A stretch of DNA of 14,634 nucleotides, from assembly GCA_964534995.1 (NCBI GenBank), contig CAZHSC010000081.1:1-14634 (forward strand), read 5' to 3'. Made by a program: the position numbers and the translations under genes. Under the pieces are notes generated by a model. The model saw only the letters and a program-made list of their open reading frames with translations. It did no database searches and was not told the origin of the DNA. The stretch comes from JAJTFW01 sp964534995. Its GTDB lineage: Bacteria > Bacteroidota > Bacteroidia > AKYH767-A > OLB10. Below, piece after piece: positions 1 to 9,179 of the stretch (its first letter is position 1; every line of letters begins with the position of its first letter).

Positions 1-1
1 G

Positions 2-3000
2 GAATGGCAGCAGATAGCAGTCAACAACCCGCCCAATGCCACTGCCACCATTCCGGTTACCATCCCCGGAACTTCCGGAACAGGCCTAACGGGTATGCGT
101 ATACGTTCCCGGTTTGTGGGTAATGTCAACACTTCCACCAGCGCTTGCCTTACTTTTGGCAGTGGAGAAACGGAAGACTACCTGATCACCATCAACCCCT
201 TTACTCCGCCTGCCTGCGCGGGTACCCCCGGTCCTTTCAGCACCTTTACTTCTGCTACAACAGCCTGTTCAGGAACATTAATCAACCTGACGCTGAGTCC
301 TCAGGCTGCCACTGTTTTCGGTGGCCTCACTTATCAATGGCAAAGCGGGCCTTCAGCAATAGGTCCCTGGACCAATATTGCCGGAGCTACCAATAAAACG
401 TATTCATTTAACATTACTGCCAGTGAATGGTTCAGGTGCGTTGTAGTTTGCACTAACAGTGGATTAACGGCGAATGCTTCACCTGTTTCGGTAACTGTGC
501 AACCGGCTACCTGGCTTGGGTTCACGGATGACTGGAACGATGCTACCAACTGGTGTGGGCGGGTGCCTACCTTGCTGGACGATGCGCAGGTGTCACTCAT
601 CGCATCGGGACGACCTGCAGCCTCCTATTATTTCCCGGTAGTTGGAATTGGAGACACCATGTTGTCAAGAAACATTACAATTGCCGCTACAGATTCCATC
701 ACGGTGCTTACCGATACTACCGTTTTTATGAATATTGCGCAAAACATCAATAACAACGGAAAATTTGCCATTGTCTCTACTAAGGCGGATTCCATCACTT
801 TTGGAAGTTCAAGTAATACCTCTGCCCTTATACAGGCTTTCCGTGGCGGTTCCGCATCTGACAACATTGTGCAGGTAATTTATACGGTATCTGAACTACA
901 GGCCGCTGGCATGTTGCCCAACGATATCGTGGATTCCATCTACCTGAAATTTTATTTNNNNNNNNNNGGGCAGTACGGCCGCCTATCAGAATTTCAATAT
1001 CTCATACGGGCAACTGCCGGCGGCGCAGGATCAGTTCGTAACCTCTGATCCCTTGTTAGGTCTGACTACGGTATATTCTAATCCTGCCCTTATTATTTCT
1101 TCCCCCACCAATGCTACTTATATCAGTTATTCTGCCAGTACAGGTGTATTGATTCTTCCTGCCAGCAATATGCGCTGGGATGGAGTCAGCAATATCGTAC
1201 TTCAGATCTGTTATGACATGAATGCCGGTTCACCGGGCGGAAGTGATTTCATGTATCTTTCCACCACGGCACCACGTAAGTCTTGTATCTGGATCGGGTC
1301 CAATACCATTACAAACAGCGGATGCTCTTTAACGTCCTTATCTCCCGGACTGCTTTCCAATTTCGGACAGGTGCCTTCTACCTTGCGACCCAATATTGGT
1401 TTTAGGTTCAGAAGGCCACAGAACCTGATGACGGGTTTAGTAGGAGGCAGTATCAATATCAACGGCGGCAGTAAATTCTGGTCAAGTTTTGCAAACCTCA
1501 CGGTGAATAATGATATCAATAATTCCTCCTTATTGTACGCGGATACATCGGTGATTAACCTCGTTGGCGTATTTAATAACAACGGAACCACGGACTTCAG
1601 TTTTACGCCCTTATTCACAAACCGGAAAACCATTATGAACTTCAGCGGAGGTAGCTGGAATAACAACGGTACATTTAACGCCGGCAACAGCCTTGTAAAC
1701 TTTTCCGGTGCTCTTGCACAAAACCTCGCAGGTGCCAATGTAACTACCTTCCATGAATTGAACATCAATAAATCGGCAACATCTCAAACCGTTACCCTGA
1801 TGAAAGATGTGGTTGTTGACGATACCCTTAGCCTGACGCTGGGACAATTGCTGCTGAATGCAAACACGGTTAGTATCAATAACTGGAGACCTGTTTCTAC
1901 AGGTGGATTATTAACGCCCAGAGGGCCGATATCCCGCACGGGAGGATTTATAATCAGTGAAAATGCCTCGGCACTGGTTAAATGGAATACGATCGGTACC
2001 AACCTAGGTTACCGGGTAATTCCTTTTGGTAATGCGGCGGTTGCCAGTCCGGTATATATACCCTTCAGTTTTCAGTTGAAAGGGGGAGATATCGGGGATG
2101 TCAATGTGTCCACCTATAATGCGCCCGGTAATCTACCCTGGCCTCCCGGCGTTACTCATTTCAATACTACCACCGGAGTTGTAAATAATGCGGCCGCTGC
2201 AGTTGACCGTTTCTGGACGCTGACGAAATCCGGTGCCAACCCAGTAGCGGATATCGTTTTTCGATTTACCACAGCAGAGCGTGTTCCGGGTATGAGTACT
2301 GCCATCGCGGCAAACCGCGGCAGCGCACAACCCTGGAGAACGCAACTTCTTAATGGAGCCTGGATTCGTTTGCAGTCACCTTACACTTCATTGAATTATA
2401 CACAAAATTATGGACAGTTGGGCGGGCCCTCCGATTCGGTGAGGGTAATTAACTGGGACTGGCCCATATTGCCGCCACAGCTGGCGCAGGTGTTCCCGCC
2501 TCTTTATGCCACTCCGGGCGGACCTATTGGAAACTCCCTCCCATGGGCCATTACCATTAACAGCAGTCCTTTACCAGTGGAACTGCTCAGGTTTGATGCC
2601 AGTGCAGTTGATGGAAAAGTAAAACTTTTCTGGAGTACCGCTGCCGAGGAAAACAGTGACTTTTTTACCGTGCAGCGAACTCTTGATTTCAATACCCATT
2701 CGGAAATTGCCAAAGTCCCATCTGCCGGATATAGCATGAGCGTGCTCGATTATCATGCGTGGGATGAAAATCCGGCGGATGGAATTAACTATTACCGTTT
2801 GCTGCAAACAGACAGGGATGGAACTGAAAATGTAGTATCGGACTATGTTCCTGTAAGGTTTGGCAAATCGATGAAATTCGAAATACTGAGCCTTACCCAT
2901 GATCCCACATCAGTACTTGTGTTTAACTACGACTCCAGCGAGGATTTGCAACTGCTGATTTTTGACATGACGGGACGGCTATTGTACAACGAGGTTGGCA

Positions 3001-3122
3001 TCGCTGCGGAGCCCGGTTTGAATATGAAGACGCTGGATATTTCCAGTCTTTCACAGGGAATCTATACTGTACAGTTGAAAAATCAGTCATCTGCAAGGAG
3101 TTTTCAATTTATGAAACCTTAA
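2..3122 (+). CDS. Large T9SS-secreted surface protein (5' partial, split by assembly gap)
   Basis: The reading frame is open from the first codon of the window, so the true start lies upstream. Before the N gap it reads a GEVED-type module (nt 2-210, ending GETEDYLITI), an Ig-like module (about nt 220-510, YQWQSG and WFRCVV motifs) and a WxDATNW motif near nt 530. After the gap the frame resumes at nt 969 with GSTAAYQNF, followed by beta-rich NNNG-containing repeats. An LPVELLRF motif (from nt 2571) introduces a fibronectin-like segment with WSTAAEENSDFF and NYYRLLQTD. The end (about nt 2880-3119) is a T9SS type A sorting domain with FDMTGRLLY and LSQGIYTVQL. At least 1,035 residues are visible. 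T9SS cargo is known to be exported across the outer membrane and the tail cleaved or anchored; an adhesin-like or matrix role is inference. The two halves sit in different frames only because the gap is drawn as 10 bases. Confidence 0.85.
958..967. other. Assembly gap (10 N) inside a coding sequence
   Basis: Ten undetermined bases interrupt the large surface-protein gene. Coding sequence is uninterrupted on both sides: LPNDIVDSIYLKFY before, GSTAAYQNFNISYGQL after. The frames agree only if the real gap length is a multiple of three, so 10 must be a placeholder or a mis-estimate. A gap of 9 would restore a continuous domain of plausible spacing. Confidence 0.95.
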
Positions 3123-3135
3123 TGACTTTAAAATG

Positions 3136-3174
3136 AACGGTCTCCGCAGTGCTGCCGGAGGCCGTTTGTTTTTT
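3136..3174 (+). terminator. Rho-independent terminator after the surface-protein gene
   Basis: An 11-bp stem pairs AACGGTCTCCG (3136-3146) with CGGAGGCCGTT (3156-3166), with one G-U pair. The loop is 9 nt, and a T-rich run TTTGTTTTTT follows. It lies 13 nt after the stop codon, isolating this gene from the protease downstream. Confidence 0.9.
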
Positions 3175-3195
3175 ACAGGAACAAACAGATTGTAT

Positions 3196-3203
3196 TACAT
3201 TTG
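3196..3203 (+). promoter_or_regulatory. Bacteroidota-type -7 promoter element for the metalloprotease
   Basis: TACATTTG is an exact match to the TAnnTTTG -7 consensus of the Bacteroidota primary sigma factor. The -33 element is weak; only the T run of the preceding terminator lies at about the right spacing. Transcription would start near 3208, giving a leader of about 20 nt before the ATG at 3229. Confidence 0.7.
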
Positions 3204-3228
3204 TTAAAAATTCATCTTAAATATTCTA

Positions 3229-5481
3229 ATGAAAAAATTTGCAATGCTACTGGCAATAATTGCTATTGCCATTCCCGGTGTCATAAAATCACAAACCTAC
3301 TGGAATGATATCGGCCAGGAACAAGTGTCATCACTGGGAGAAGCTTCCATTCTCACCCAATCCGGGCGATTGATAGAAATTGATATCCATTCACTTTATC
3401 AATTTCTCTTACAGGCCCCCGAAGAAGCATCCGGCCTCAGTCCTTTGCAACTTACAGTTCCCATGCCTGATGGGAGCCAGGCGCGCTTCGCCATAGTAGA
3501 AGTTCCTGTTATACCAGCAGCGCTTAAAGCAAAGTATCCTGGTATCAATACCTGGGCCGGACAAGGAATTGAGAATCCCTTAGCCTCTATCCACCTTGAT
3601 GTTACCATGTGGGGATTTCATGCTATGGTACTTTCACCGGATGGAGATGTCTTTATTGATCCCTATAATCAGCAAAGCAGGAACCACTATAAAGTGTATT
3701 TCAAGTCAGATGCTATCAACAGACATCCCCGGGCAGCTTGCGGATTTAATCCCGAAGAACCTGAGAACCTGGCATCCTTCCAACAGATCAGAAGAGACGT
3801 GGTAAATAATGGCGGGGGAATACAGGTTCAAAGAAGCGAGGGACAAACACTCCGTACCTATGATGCTGCCATTGCGTGTACCGGTGAGTACGCCAGTTTT
3901 CACGGAGGTACCGTTCCGGGAGCACTTTCGGCTATAGTTACATCCCTTAACAGAGTAACCGGGGTGTATGAAAAGGAGTGTGCTATCCGCATGGTGCTGG
4001 TGCCCAATAATGACACCCTGATTTTTTTAAACGCCTCTACCGATCCATATACAAATAACAATGGAGGCACTATGTTGGGGCAAAACCAGCAGACGGTAGC
4101 GGCCAGAATAGGGAATTCCAATTATGATATTGGCCATGTGTTCAGCACCGGTGGAGGTGGTATCGCCGGACTTGGTGTCATCTGCAATCCCCTTCAAAAA
4201 GCAAGAGGTGTTACGGGTTCACCTCAGCCGGTGGGTGATCCATTTGACATTGATTATGTAGCCCATGAAATGGGACACCAGTTTGGAGGCAACCACACAT
4301 TTAATGGCACCGGGGGGGCATGCAATGGCAACGGTAATTCTTCCACTGCCTTCGAACCCGGCAGCGGAACCACCATCATGGCCTATGCAGGAATATGCGC
4401 TCCTCATAATATTCAGAACAACAGCGATGCCTATTTTCACACCGCTTCATTTGATGAAATCATTGATTATGCAACTTTGTCCACCGGTGCTACCTGTCCT
4501 GTTTCTACTGCCACGGGTAATACTCCACCGGTTATTACGTCTGTTGGAAGCGACCATGCCATACCTTATCAAACGCCCTTTATGTTGGAGGGAGTTGCCT
4601 CTGACCCCGATGGGGATCCTGTTTCCTATTGCTGGGAAGAGTATGATCTCGGTTCATCAGGCGCTCCCGGCAGTCCGGTAGGCAATGCTCCTTTGTTCCG
4701 TTCGTTCACACCCAGTACTTCACCCATCCGTTACTTTCCCAAGATCCAGGCGATCATAAATAACACCAACTCTGTGGGTGAGTTCTTGCCGAATTATGCA
4801 CGTAGCATGAAATTCAGGCTGACTGCCAGAGACGGAAGAGTGAATGGCGGGGGCGTAACCTATGAGGAAGTATTGGTGATCCTGGATGTGATCAATACGG
4901 GAGTTCCCTTTCAGGTTACCGCTCCAAATACGCTGGTGACCTGGGTGGCTGGAACCCAGGAAAACGTCACCTGGAATGTTGCAAGCACCAATGTGGCACC
5001 TGTAAACACCCCTAACGTGGATATTTTCCTTTCGACGGACGGAGGTTTTACCTATCCGCTTACCCTTGCCACAGGGGTACCCAATACCGGAATGGCTACA
5101 GTCACAGTTCCGTCGGTTTCCACTTCTACAGCAAGGGTGATGGTGAAGGGAGCAGCCAATGTATTCTTTGACATTTCCAATACCAACTTCAACATTACCA
5201 ATCCTCAGTCCGTATCTGAAACATTTGCGTCGGAGATTATCCGCCTGTACCCCAACCCGGCTTCCGGTGAAGTCAGTCTGAGCCTCTCCGGTAATTACAG
5301 GGGATGTATGATGGTGAATGTGTATGATGTATCCGGTAAAAGGGTATTTCAGGAACAATTGATTAAGAATGCAGATGGCATGGTTCACCCGGTGGATGTG
5401 AGTGGTTTTTCATCCGGACTGTATCAGGTACAAGTGATTTCGGATATGGGGAGCAGTTATAGCAAACTGGTGATAGACTGA
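3229..5481 (+). CDS. Secreted reprolysin-type zinc metalloprotease with T9SS sorting domain
   Basis: This encodes a 750-residue secreted endopeptidase. Residues 1-21 form a signal peptide (MKK, then a hydrophobic core, cleavage near S21/Q22). Residues about 25-190 resemble the propeptide found in such Bacteroidota proteases. The catalytic domain carries the extended zinc motif HEMGHQFGGNH at 346-356 (ligands H346, H350, H356; general base E347) and a Met-turn at M384 (TIMAYAGIC), which places it with metzincins of the M12B/reprolysin-like group. PKD/cadherin-like beta domains follow (about 430-665; DPDGDPVSYCW). The last ~78 residues are a T9SS type A sorting domain (LYPNPASG at 673-680, then VYDVSGKRVF and FSSGLYQVQV). 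It has its own promoter and terminator, so it is likely monocistronic. The natural substrate cannot be read from the sequence; nutrient proteolysis or processing of surface proteins are both possible. Confidence 0.93.
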   Translation: MKKFAMLLAIIAIAIPGVIKSQTYWNDIGQEQVSSLGEASILTQSGRLIEIDIHSLYQFLLQAPEEASGLSPLQLTVPMPDGSQARFAIVEVPVIPAALKAKYPGINTWAGQGIENPLASIHLDVTMWGFHAMVLSPDGDVFIDPYNQQSRNHYKVYFKSDAINRHPRAACGFNPEEPENLASFQQIRRDVVNNGGGIQVQRSEGQTLRTYDAAIACTGEYASFHGGTVPGALSAIVTSLNRVTGVYEKECAIRMVLVPNNDTLIFLNASTDPYTNNNGGTMLGQNQQTVAARIGNSNYDIGHVFSTGGGGIAGLGVICNPLQKARGVTGSPQPVGDPFDIDYVAHEMGHQFGGNHTFNGTGGACNGNGNSSTAFEPGSGTTIMAYAGICAPHNIQNNSDAYFHTASFDEIIDYATLSTGATCPVSTATGNTPPVITSVGSDHAIPYQTPFMLEGVASDPDGDPVSYCWEEYDLGSSGAPGSPVGNAPLFRSFTPSTSPIRYFPKIQAIINNTNSVGEFLPNYARSMKFRLTARDGRVNGGGVTYEEVLVILDVINTGVPFQVTAPNTLVTWVAGTQENVTWNVASTNVAPVNTPNVDIFLSTDGGFTYPLTLATGVPNTGMATVTVPSVSTSTARVMVKGAANVFFDISNTNFNITNPQSVSETFASEIIRLYPNPASGEVSLSLSGNYRGCMMVNVYDVSGKRVFQEQLIKNADGMVHPVDVSGFSSGLYQVQVISDMGSSYSKLVID

Positions 5482-5548
5482 TTTGACGGCAGAAAGCGGT
5501 AGTCAGAGTATAGGGCTTCTTAAAGTCAGGGCTTCATCTGATACATAC

Positions 5549-5589
5549 AGAGTGGATAAGTTCCCCGGAGGGCTTACCACTCTTTTTTT
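5549..5589 (+). terminator. Rho-independent terminator after the metalloprotease
   Basis: The stem pairs AGAGTGG (5549-5555) with CCACTCT (5577-5583). It continues past a bulged A with TAAG/CTTA, and after an unpaired TT with CCC/GGG capped by a 4-nt loop. Seven T follow (5583-5589). It lies 67 nt downstream of the protease stop codon. Confidence 0.88.
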
Positions 5590-5665
5590 GAAAGGTGCCG
5601 GTAAGGAGATCCGGTCTATGTTCTTTATAGTGGCTTCTCCGTATCTTGTTAAAGGTTAAAATCAC

Positions 5666-5696
5666 TTTCATTTGGACGCCTCATTTCATAAATTTG
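5666..5696 (+). promoter_or_regulatory. Promoter of the acylase gene, leaving almost no leader
   Basis: TAAATTTG (5689-5696) matches TAnnTTTG exactly. TTTC (5666-5669) lies 19 bp upstream in the -33 position; a better-matching TTTG at 5671-5674 is only 14 bp away. Transcription would begin around 5700-5703, at or within a few bases of the ATG at 5705, so the mRNA is leaderless or nearly so. Confidence 0.7.
5670..5680 (+). repeat. Left copy of an 11-bp inverted repeat flanking the acylase gene
   Basis: ATTTGGACGCC here is the exact reverse complement of GGCGTCCAAAT at 8150-8160, directly after the acylase stop codon. This copy overlaps the -33 region of the acylase promoter, so it could be an operator or the edge of an inserted unit. 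No flanking target-site duplication is visible. Confidence 0.6.
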
Positions 5697-5704
5697 TACG
5701 CTAA

Positions 5705-8149
5705 ATGAAAATCATCAGGAGGCTTCTGTATGTATTTCTGGTAATCATTCTTTCCGGAATCGTAGTCATATTGATTTACCTTTCTTCTCAAAAGCCGCAT
5801 TACGACGGTATATTGGTGTTGAGAGGTTTGAATAACCAGGTAGAGGTATTTTATGACTTTTACGGCATCCCTCATATTTATGCAGGGAATGAAGAAGACG
5901 CATATTACGCTTTGGGATATGTGCATGCGCAGGACAGATTATTCCAGATGGAAATGACCCGGCGTGTTGCCTCCGGACGGCTGGCAGAAATTTTAGGGCC
6001 GGAATTTGTAAAAGTGGATGCTTTTTTTAAAACTCTGGGCCTTGAGGAACATGCTGCTCAGGCCGCGAAGATATACCTTGCTGCAGATTCATTGAACTTT
6101 CAAAGGGCGGCAAAAGCGTATCTGAAAGGTATTAACCGCTTCATTACGGAAGGAAATACCCCGGTTGAGTTCGCCATGCTGGGTATCGATAAAGAGGAAT
6201 ATACCAACAAGGATTTATTAATGGCTTCTGAATTCATGGCCTTCAATTTTGCCATGGCATTCCGCACAGACCCCCTGATGAGTTTTATCCGTAAAAATCT
6301 GGGCGTGGGCTATTACAAGGATATTGTGAGTGCATACCATGATAACTCCGAAAGAATTCCGGTGAACGATGAAACGGAACAGGATACAACCGATATAAAA
6401 CGGCAAATGAGAGCCTGGACGGACATTCCGGGAAGTGTGTCGCAGGTTCTTGATAAGATACCGGTTCCACCCATCACCGGCAGCAACGGCTGGGTACTTG
6501 CTTCTTCGCGATCAGTAAGCGGTAAGGTGTTGTTTGGGAATGATACGCATATTGGCTTTAGCCAGCCTTCCGTTTGGTATGAAGCACATATGGAGTATCC
6601 GGGTTTCCGCTTTTATGGAAATTACCTGGCCGGATTTCCTTTTGCTGCTATCGGGCATACCATGGAAAGAGCCTGGGGCTTAACCATGCTGGAAAATGAT
6701 GATCTGGATTTTTACGAAGAAAGGATCAAGCCGGGTGATTCTACATTGTACTGGTCCAATGGATCCTGGCAACCCTTTATTATCAGGAAAAAAATGATAA
6801 AGGTGAAGGGTGAGGAACCGCAGCATATAACGGTAATGGAAAGCCGACATGGACCGGTGATGGATCAGGTGATGCCTGAATGGAAACAAGTAACCGGAAA
6901 TGCCGTTTCCATGTTCTGGACACACCTTAAGTTTAACAATAACCTCTTGCAGGTTACTTATCAGTTGAATCATGCCAATAGCTATAATGAATTCAGATAC
7001 GGGGTGTCCCAGCTTATTTCTCCCGGCTTGAATGTAATGTATGGTGACCGGGAAGGTAATATTGCCTGGTGGGCTGCCGGCAGGCTGCTCAAACGTGCTC
7101 CAGGTGTTGATCCCATGTTGCTGACAGATGGAAGCGATTACAAAACGGATCCGGTGGGCTATTATGATTTTAAAGATAACCCCCACATGGAAAATCCGAC
7201 CTCAGGATTTTTATACAGCGCAAATAATCAACCCGATTCCATGCCGGGGCTGGGCTTATATCCCGGTTATTACGTACCCGAAGACAGGGCGTTGAGAATA
7301 AAATCCTTGTTTTCTCAAAAGGAAAAATTCAGCCTGGAAGACCTTCAGCGTATCCAACAGGATGTATTGTCACCGGTAACACCCATGGTTGCCCGTTGTA
7401 TGCTGGATGCCATTCGTGAAGAAGTAAAAAACAAGAGCAAAGCTCATAAAACAGCATCCGCTTTGCTTGCTGGTTGGGATGGCAATCATCAGTTGCGTGA
7501 CCGTGCCCCGGTTATCTACTATAAATTGCTGTATCATATCTTGCGTATGGCCATGCAGGACGAAACCGGTGAAGAGAACTTCAAAGTGTATCTGACCACG
7601 CATGTTATGAAGACATCCGTTTTGTCTTTTGTGAAAAATGACACTTCCGTGTGGTGGAACGATGTAACAACCCGTGACGTGGTAGAGTCGCGAAACATGA
7701 TCTTCGAGAAGGCTTTTGACCAGACCATACGTGAATTGAAGGAGCAGTTGGGAGAAAATCAGGAAATGTGGGACTGGGGCAGGGTACATGTTCTTGAACA
7801 CAAGCATCCGATTGGGATGAAAAAGCCATTTGATTTGTTTTTTAATGTAGGTCCTTATCCCATGGCGGGTGGTCCTGAAGTGATAAACCAGATGGGATTT
7901 GATTTAAACGGCGAAGGAATTTATAAAGTGAAATATGGCCCTGCGATGAGAATTGTAATGGATATGTCGGATATGGAAAATTCAAAAAGTGTATTACCCA
8001 CAGGACAATCCGGCAATGTGATGTCACAGTATTACTATGATCAGGCTATCATGTACAATACGGGCAAATATCGAAGGCAGAAAATGAACCGGGCTCAGAT
8101 TGAATCAAACCGGTCCGGCTGCCTGATGTTGAATCCGGTTCAGAAATAG
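5705..8149 (+). CDS. Penicillin acylase family (peptidase S45) N-terminal nucleophile hydrolase
   Basis: This encodes 814 residues of an S45 amidohydrolase, which cleaves acyl-amide bonds such as those of N-acyl amino acids, beta-lactam side chains or acyl-homoserine lactones. Residues 7-26 are a single hydrophobic segment after KIIRR, so the enzyme is probably anchored in the inner membrane facing the periplasm. The N-terminal chain shows the family motifs VEVFYDFYGIPHIYA and ALGYVHAQDRLFQMEMTRR. Self-cleavage should expose S260 in ITGSNGWVLAS as catalytic nucleophile. N443 in GLNVMYGDREGNIAWWAAG fits the oxyanion-hole Asn. Length is normal for the family. The start is fixed by the membrane segment and by the promoter just upstream. 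The gene is alone on its strand and converges with the dehydrogenase, 44 bp away. The substrate cannot be assigned; acylases of this fold are often misnamed. Confidence 0.93.
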   Translation: MKIIRRLLYVFLVIILSGIVVILIYLSSQKPHYDGILVLRGLNNQVEVFYDFYGIPHIYAGNEEDAYYALGYVHAQDRLFQMEMTRRVASGRLAEILGPEFVKVDAFFKTLGLEEHAAQAAKIYLAADSLNFQRAAKAYLKGINRFITEGNTPVEFAMLGIDKEEYTNKDLLMASEFMAFNFAMAFRTDPLMSFIRKNLGVGYYKDIVSAYHDNSERIPVNDETEQDTTDIKRQMRAWTDIPGSVSQVLDKIPVPPITGSNGWVLASSRSVSGKVLFGNDTHIGFSQPSVWYEAHMEYPGFRFYGNYLAGFPFAAIGHTMERAWGLTMLENDDLDFYEERIKPGDSTLYWSNGSWQPFIIRKKMIKVKGEEPQHITVMESRHGPVMDQVMPEWKQVTGNAVSMFWTHLKFNNNLLQVTYQLNHANSYNEFRYGVSQLISPGLNVMYGDREGNIAWWAAGRLLKRAPGVDPMLLTDGSDYKTDPVGYYDFKDNPHMENPTSGFLYSANNQPDSMPGLGLYPGYYVPEDRALRIKSLFSQKEKFSLEDLQRIQQDVLSPVTPMVARCMLDAIREEVKNKSKAHKTASALLAGWDGNHQLRDRAPVIYYKLLYHILRMAMQDETGEENFKVYLTTHVMKTSVLSFVKNDTSVWWNDVTTRDVVESRNMIFEKAFDQTIRELKEQLGENQEMWDWGRVHVLEHKHPIGMKKPFDLFFNVGPYPMAGGPEVINQMGFDLNGEGIYKVKYGPAMRIVMDMSDMENSKSVLPTGQSGNVMSQYYYDQAIMYNTGKYRRQKMNRAQIESNRSGCLMLNPVQK

Positions 8150-8160
8150 GGCGTCCAAAT
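8150..8160 (-). repeat. Right copy of the 11-bp inverted repeat flanking the acylase gene
   Basis: GGCGTCCAAAT starts on the base after the acylase TAG stop and is the exact reverse complement of 5670-5680. The 44-bp convergent gap it lies in shows no hairpin with a T run on either strand. Confidence 0.6.
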
Positions 8161-8193
8161 TCGATGTGGTTTCTTTGCTATGGCAGGTTTTTA

Positions 8194-9147
8194 TCAGGGC
8201 AGCAATGCCTTGATCATTTTTGTAGCCAGCGTATTGGCTATCTTTTGGTTGGATTCATGCGTCCAGCCGGCAATATGCGGCGAAAGCACTACATTGTCGG
8301 CGATAACCAGATGATGAAAGGCTTCCGGCAATGCGCCTTTTCCGATATTTTCAAAGCTGAGATCCTCGTACTCGAAAACATCCAGGGCTGCCCCCAGTAC
8401 CTTGCCGGTATGTAAAGATCTTACCAGTGATGCCGTATCTACATTTTTACCGCGTGCCGTATTTATGAACCAGATGTTTTTCTTAAAGCGCCCCAGCCAT
8501 TTGTCACTTACGAAAAACGTGGTTTCATCGGTCAATGGTACATGGAGGCTCACGATATCGCATTCCCCAAAAATCAGATCTTCGTTACATTGATTTACAT
8601 ACGGATAATCAGCGGTGTCAATTTTGATGTAAGGATCATAAGCGAGGATGCTCATTCCGAAGCCCTGTAACCTTTTTGCAAAGGCGCTGCCCATGTTTCC
8701 AAATCCTATGATTCCGATTGTCTTGCCTGCTATTTCAGTACCCCTGTTCTCTTCTCTTTTCCATATGCCCTTACGTACTTCACTGTCTGCCCTGCGCAAA
8801 TGATTGGTTAACATCAACAGCATACCCATGGCATGTTCGGCAACCGCATCCCGGTTACCTTCCGGGGCGTTCAGACTAATGATACCGGCATTTTTCGCGG
8901 CAATAACATCAATATTTTCCATACCTGCCCCTGCCCTGCCAATGCAGGTAAGGTGCGTTGACCTGGCAATAAAATCCGCATCAATCCTGAACCTGCTTCG
9001 TATGGCAATACCCTGGTATTGATGAATCTCTTCCAGCACCTTTTCCCGGGTCCAGTCATAGCCTTCCGTAATTTGAATTCCGGCATGTTCCAGTTGCTTT
9101 GAAAAGGAGGGATGGAGGGTGTCAATCAATAGTACTTTTTTGGTCAT
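8194..9147 (-). CDS. D-2-hydroxyacid dehydrogenase, probably D-3-phosphoglycerate dehydrogenase (SerA-like, no ACT domain)
   Basis: This encodes a 317-residue NAD-dependent D-isomer-specific 2-hydroxyacid dehydrogenase. The nucleotide-binding Rossmann motif is GFGNMG at 148-153, preceded by the substrate-loop motif GRAGAGMENID at 70-80. The catalytic set is R232 (INTARGK), E261 (ALDVFEYE) and H291 (LSPHIAGWT). The Arg-Glu spacing of 29 is that of E. coli SerA. Phosphoglycerate dehydrogenase would make 3-phosphohydroxypyruvate, the first step of serine synthesis. The C-terminal ACT regulatory domain of long SerA forms is absent, as in many short forms, so serine feedback through ACT is not expected. 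No serC is adjacent, and other 2-hydroxyacids remain possible substrates. It starts 32 nt downstream of the mgtE stop on the same strand with no clear promoter between, so it is probably co-transcribed with mgtE. Confidence 0.88.
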   Translation of the reverse strand: MTKKVLLIDTLHPSFSKQLEHAGIQITEGYDWTREKVLEEIHQYQGIAIRSRFRIDADFIARSTHLTCIGRAGAGMENIDVIAAKNAGIISLNAPEGNRDAVAEHAMGMLLMLTNHLRRADSEVRKGIWKREENRGTEIAGKTIGIIGFGNMGSAFAKRLQGFGMSILAYDPYIKIDTADYPYVNQCNEDLIFGECDIVSLHVPLTDETTFFVSDKWLGRFKKNIWFINTARGKNVDTASLVRSLHTGKVLGAALDVFEYEDLSFENIGKGALPEAFHHLVIADNVVLSPHIAGWTHESNQKIANTLATKMIKALLP

Positions 9148-9179
9148 GCGCTTTGATTAGTAACAATAATGTACTACTA

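Noticed and set aside
1211..1768. Minus-strand open frame of 185 codons opposite the left surface protein
   Set aside because: No recognisable motif or regulatory site is present, and the plus strand carries the coherent beta-repeat protein.
4720..5388. Long minus-strand open frame (222 codons) opposite the metalloprotease
   Set aside because: It is antisense to a clearly functional PKD/T9SS region, has no domain or promoter, and its length is explained by codon bias of the plus-strand gene.
8150..8193. Bidirectional terminator between the convergent acylase and dehydrogenase genes
   Set aside because: No stem followed by a T run could be found on either strand in the 44-bp gap.
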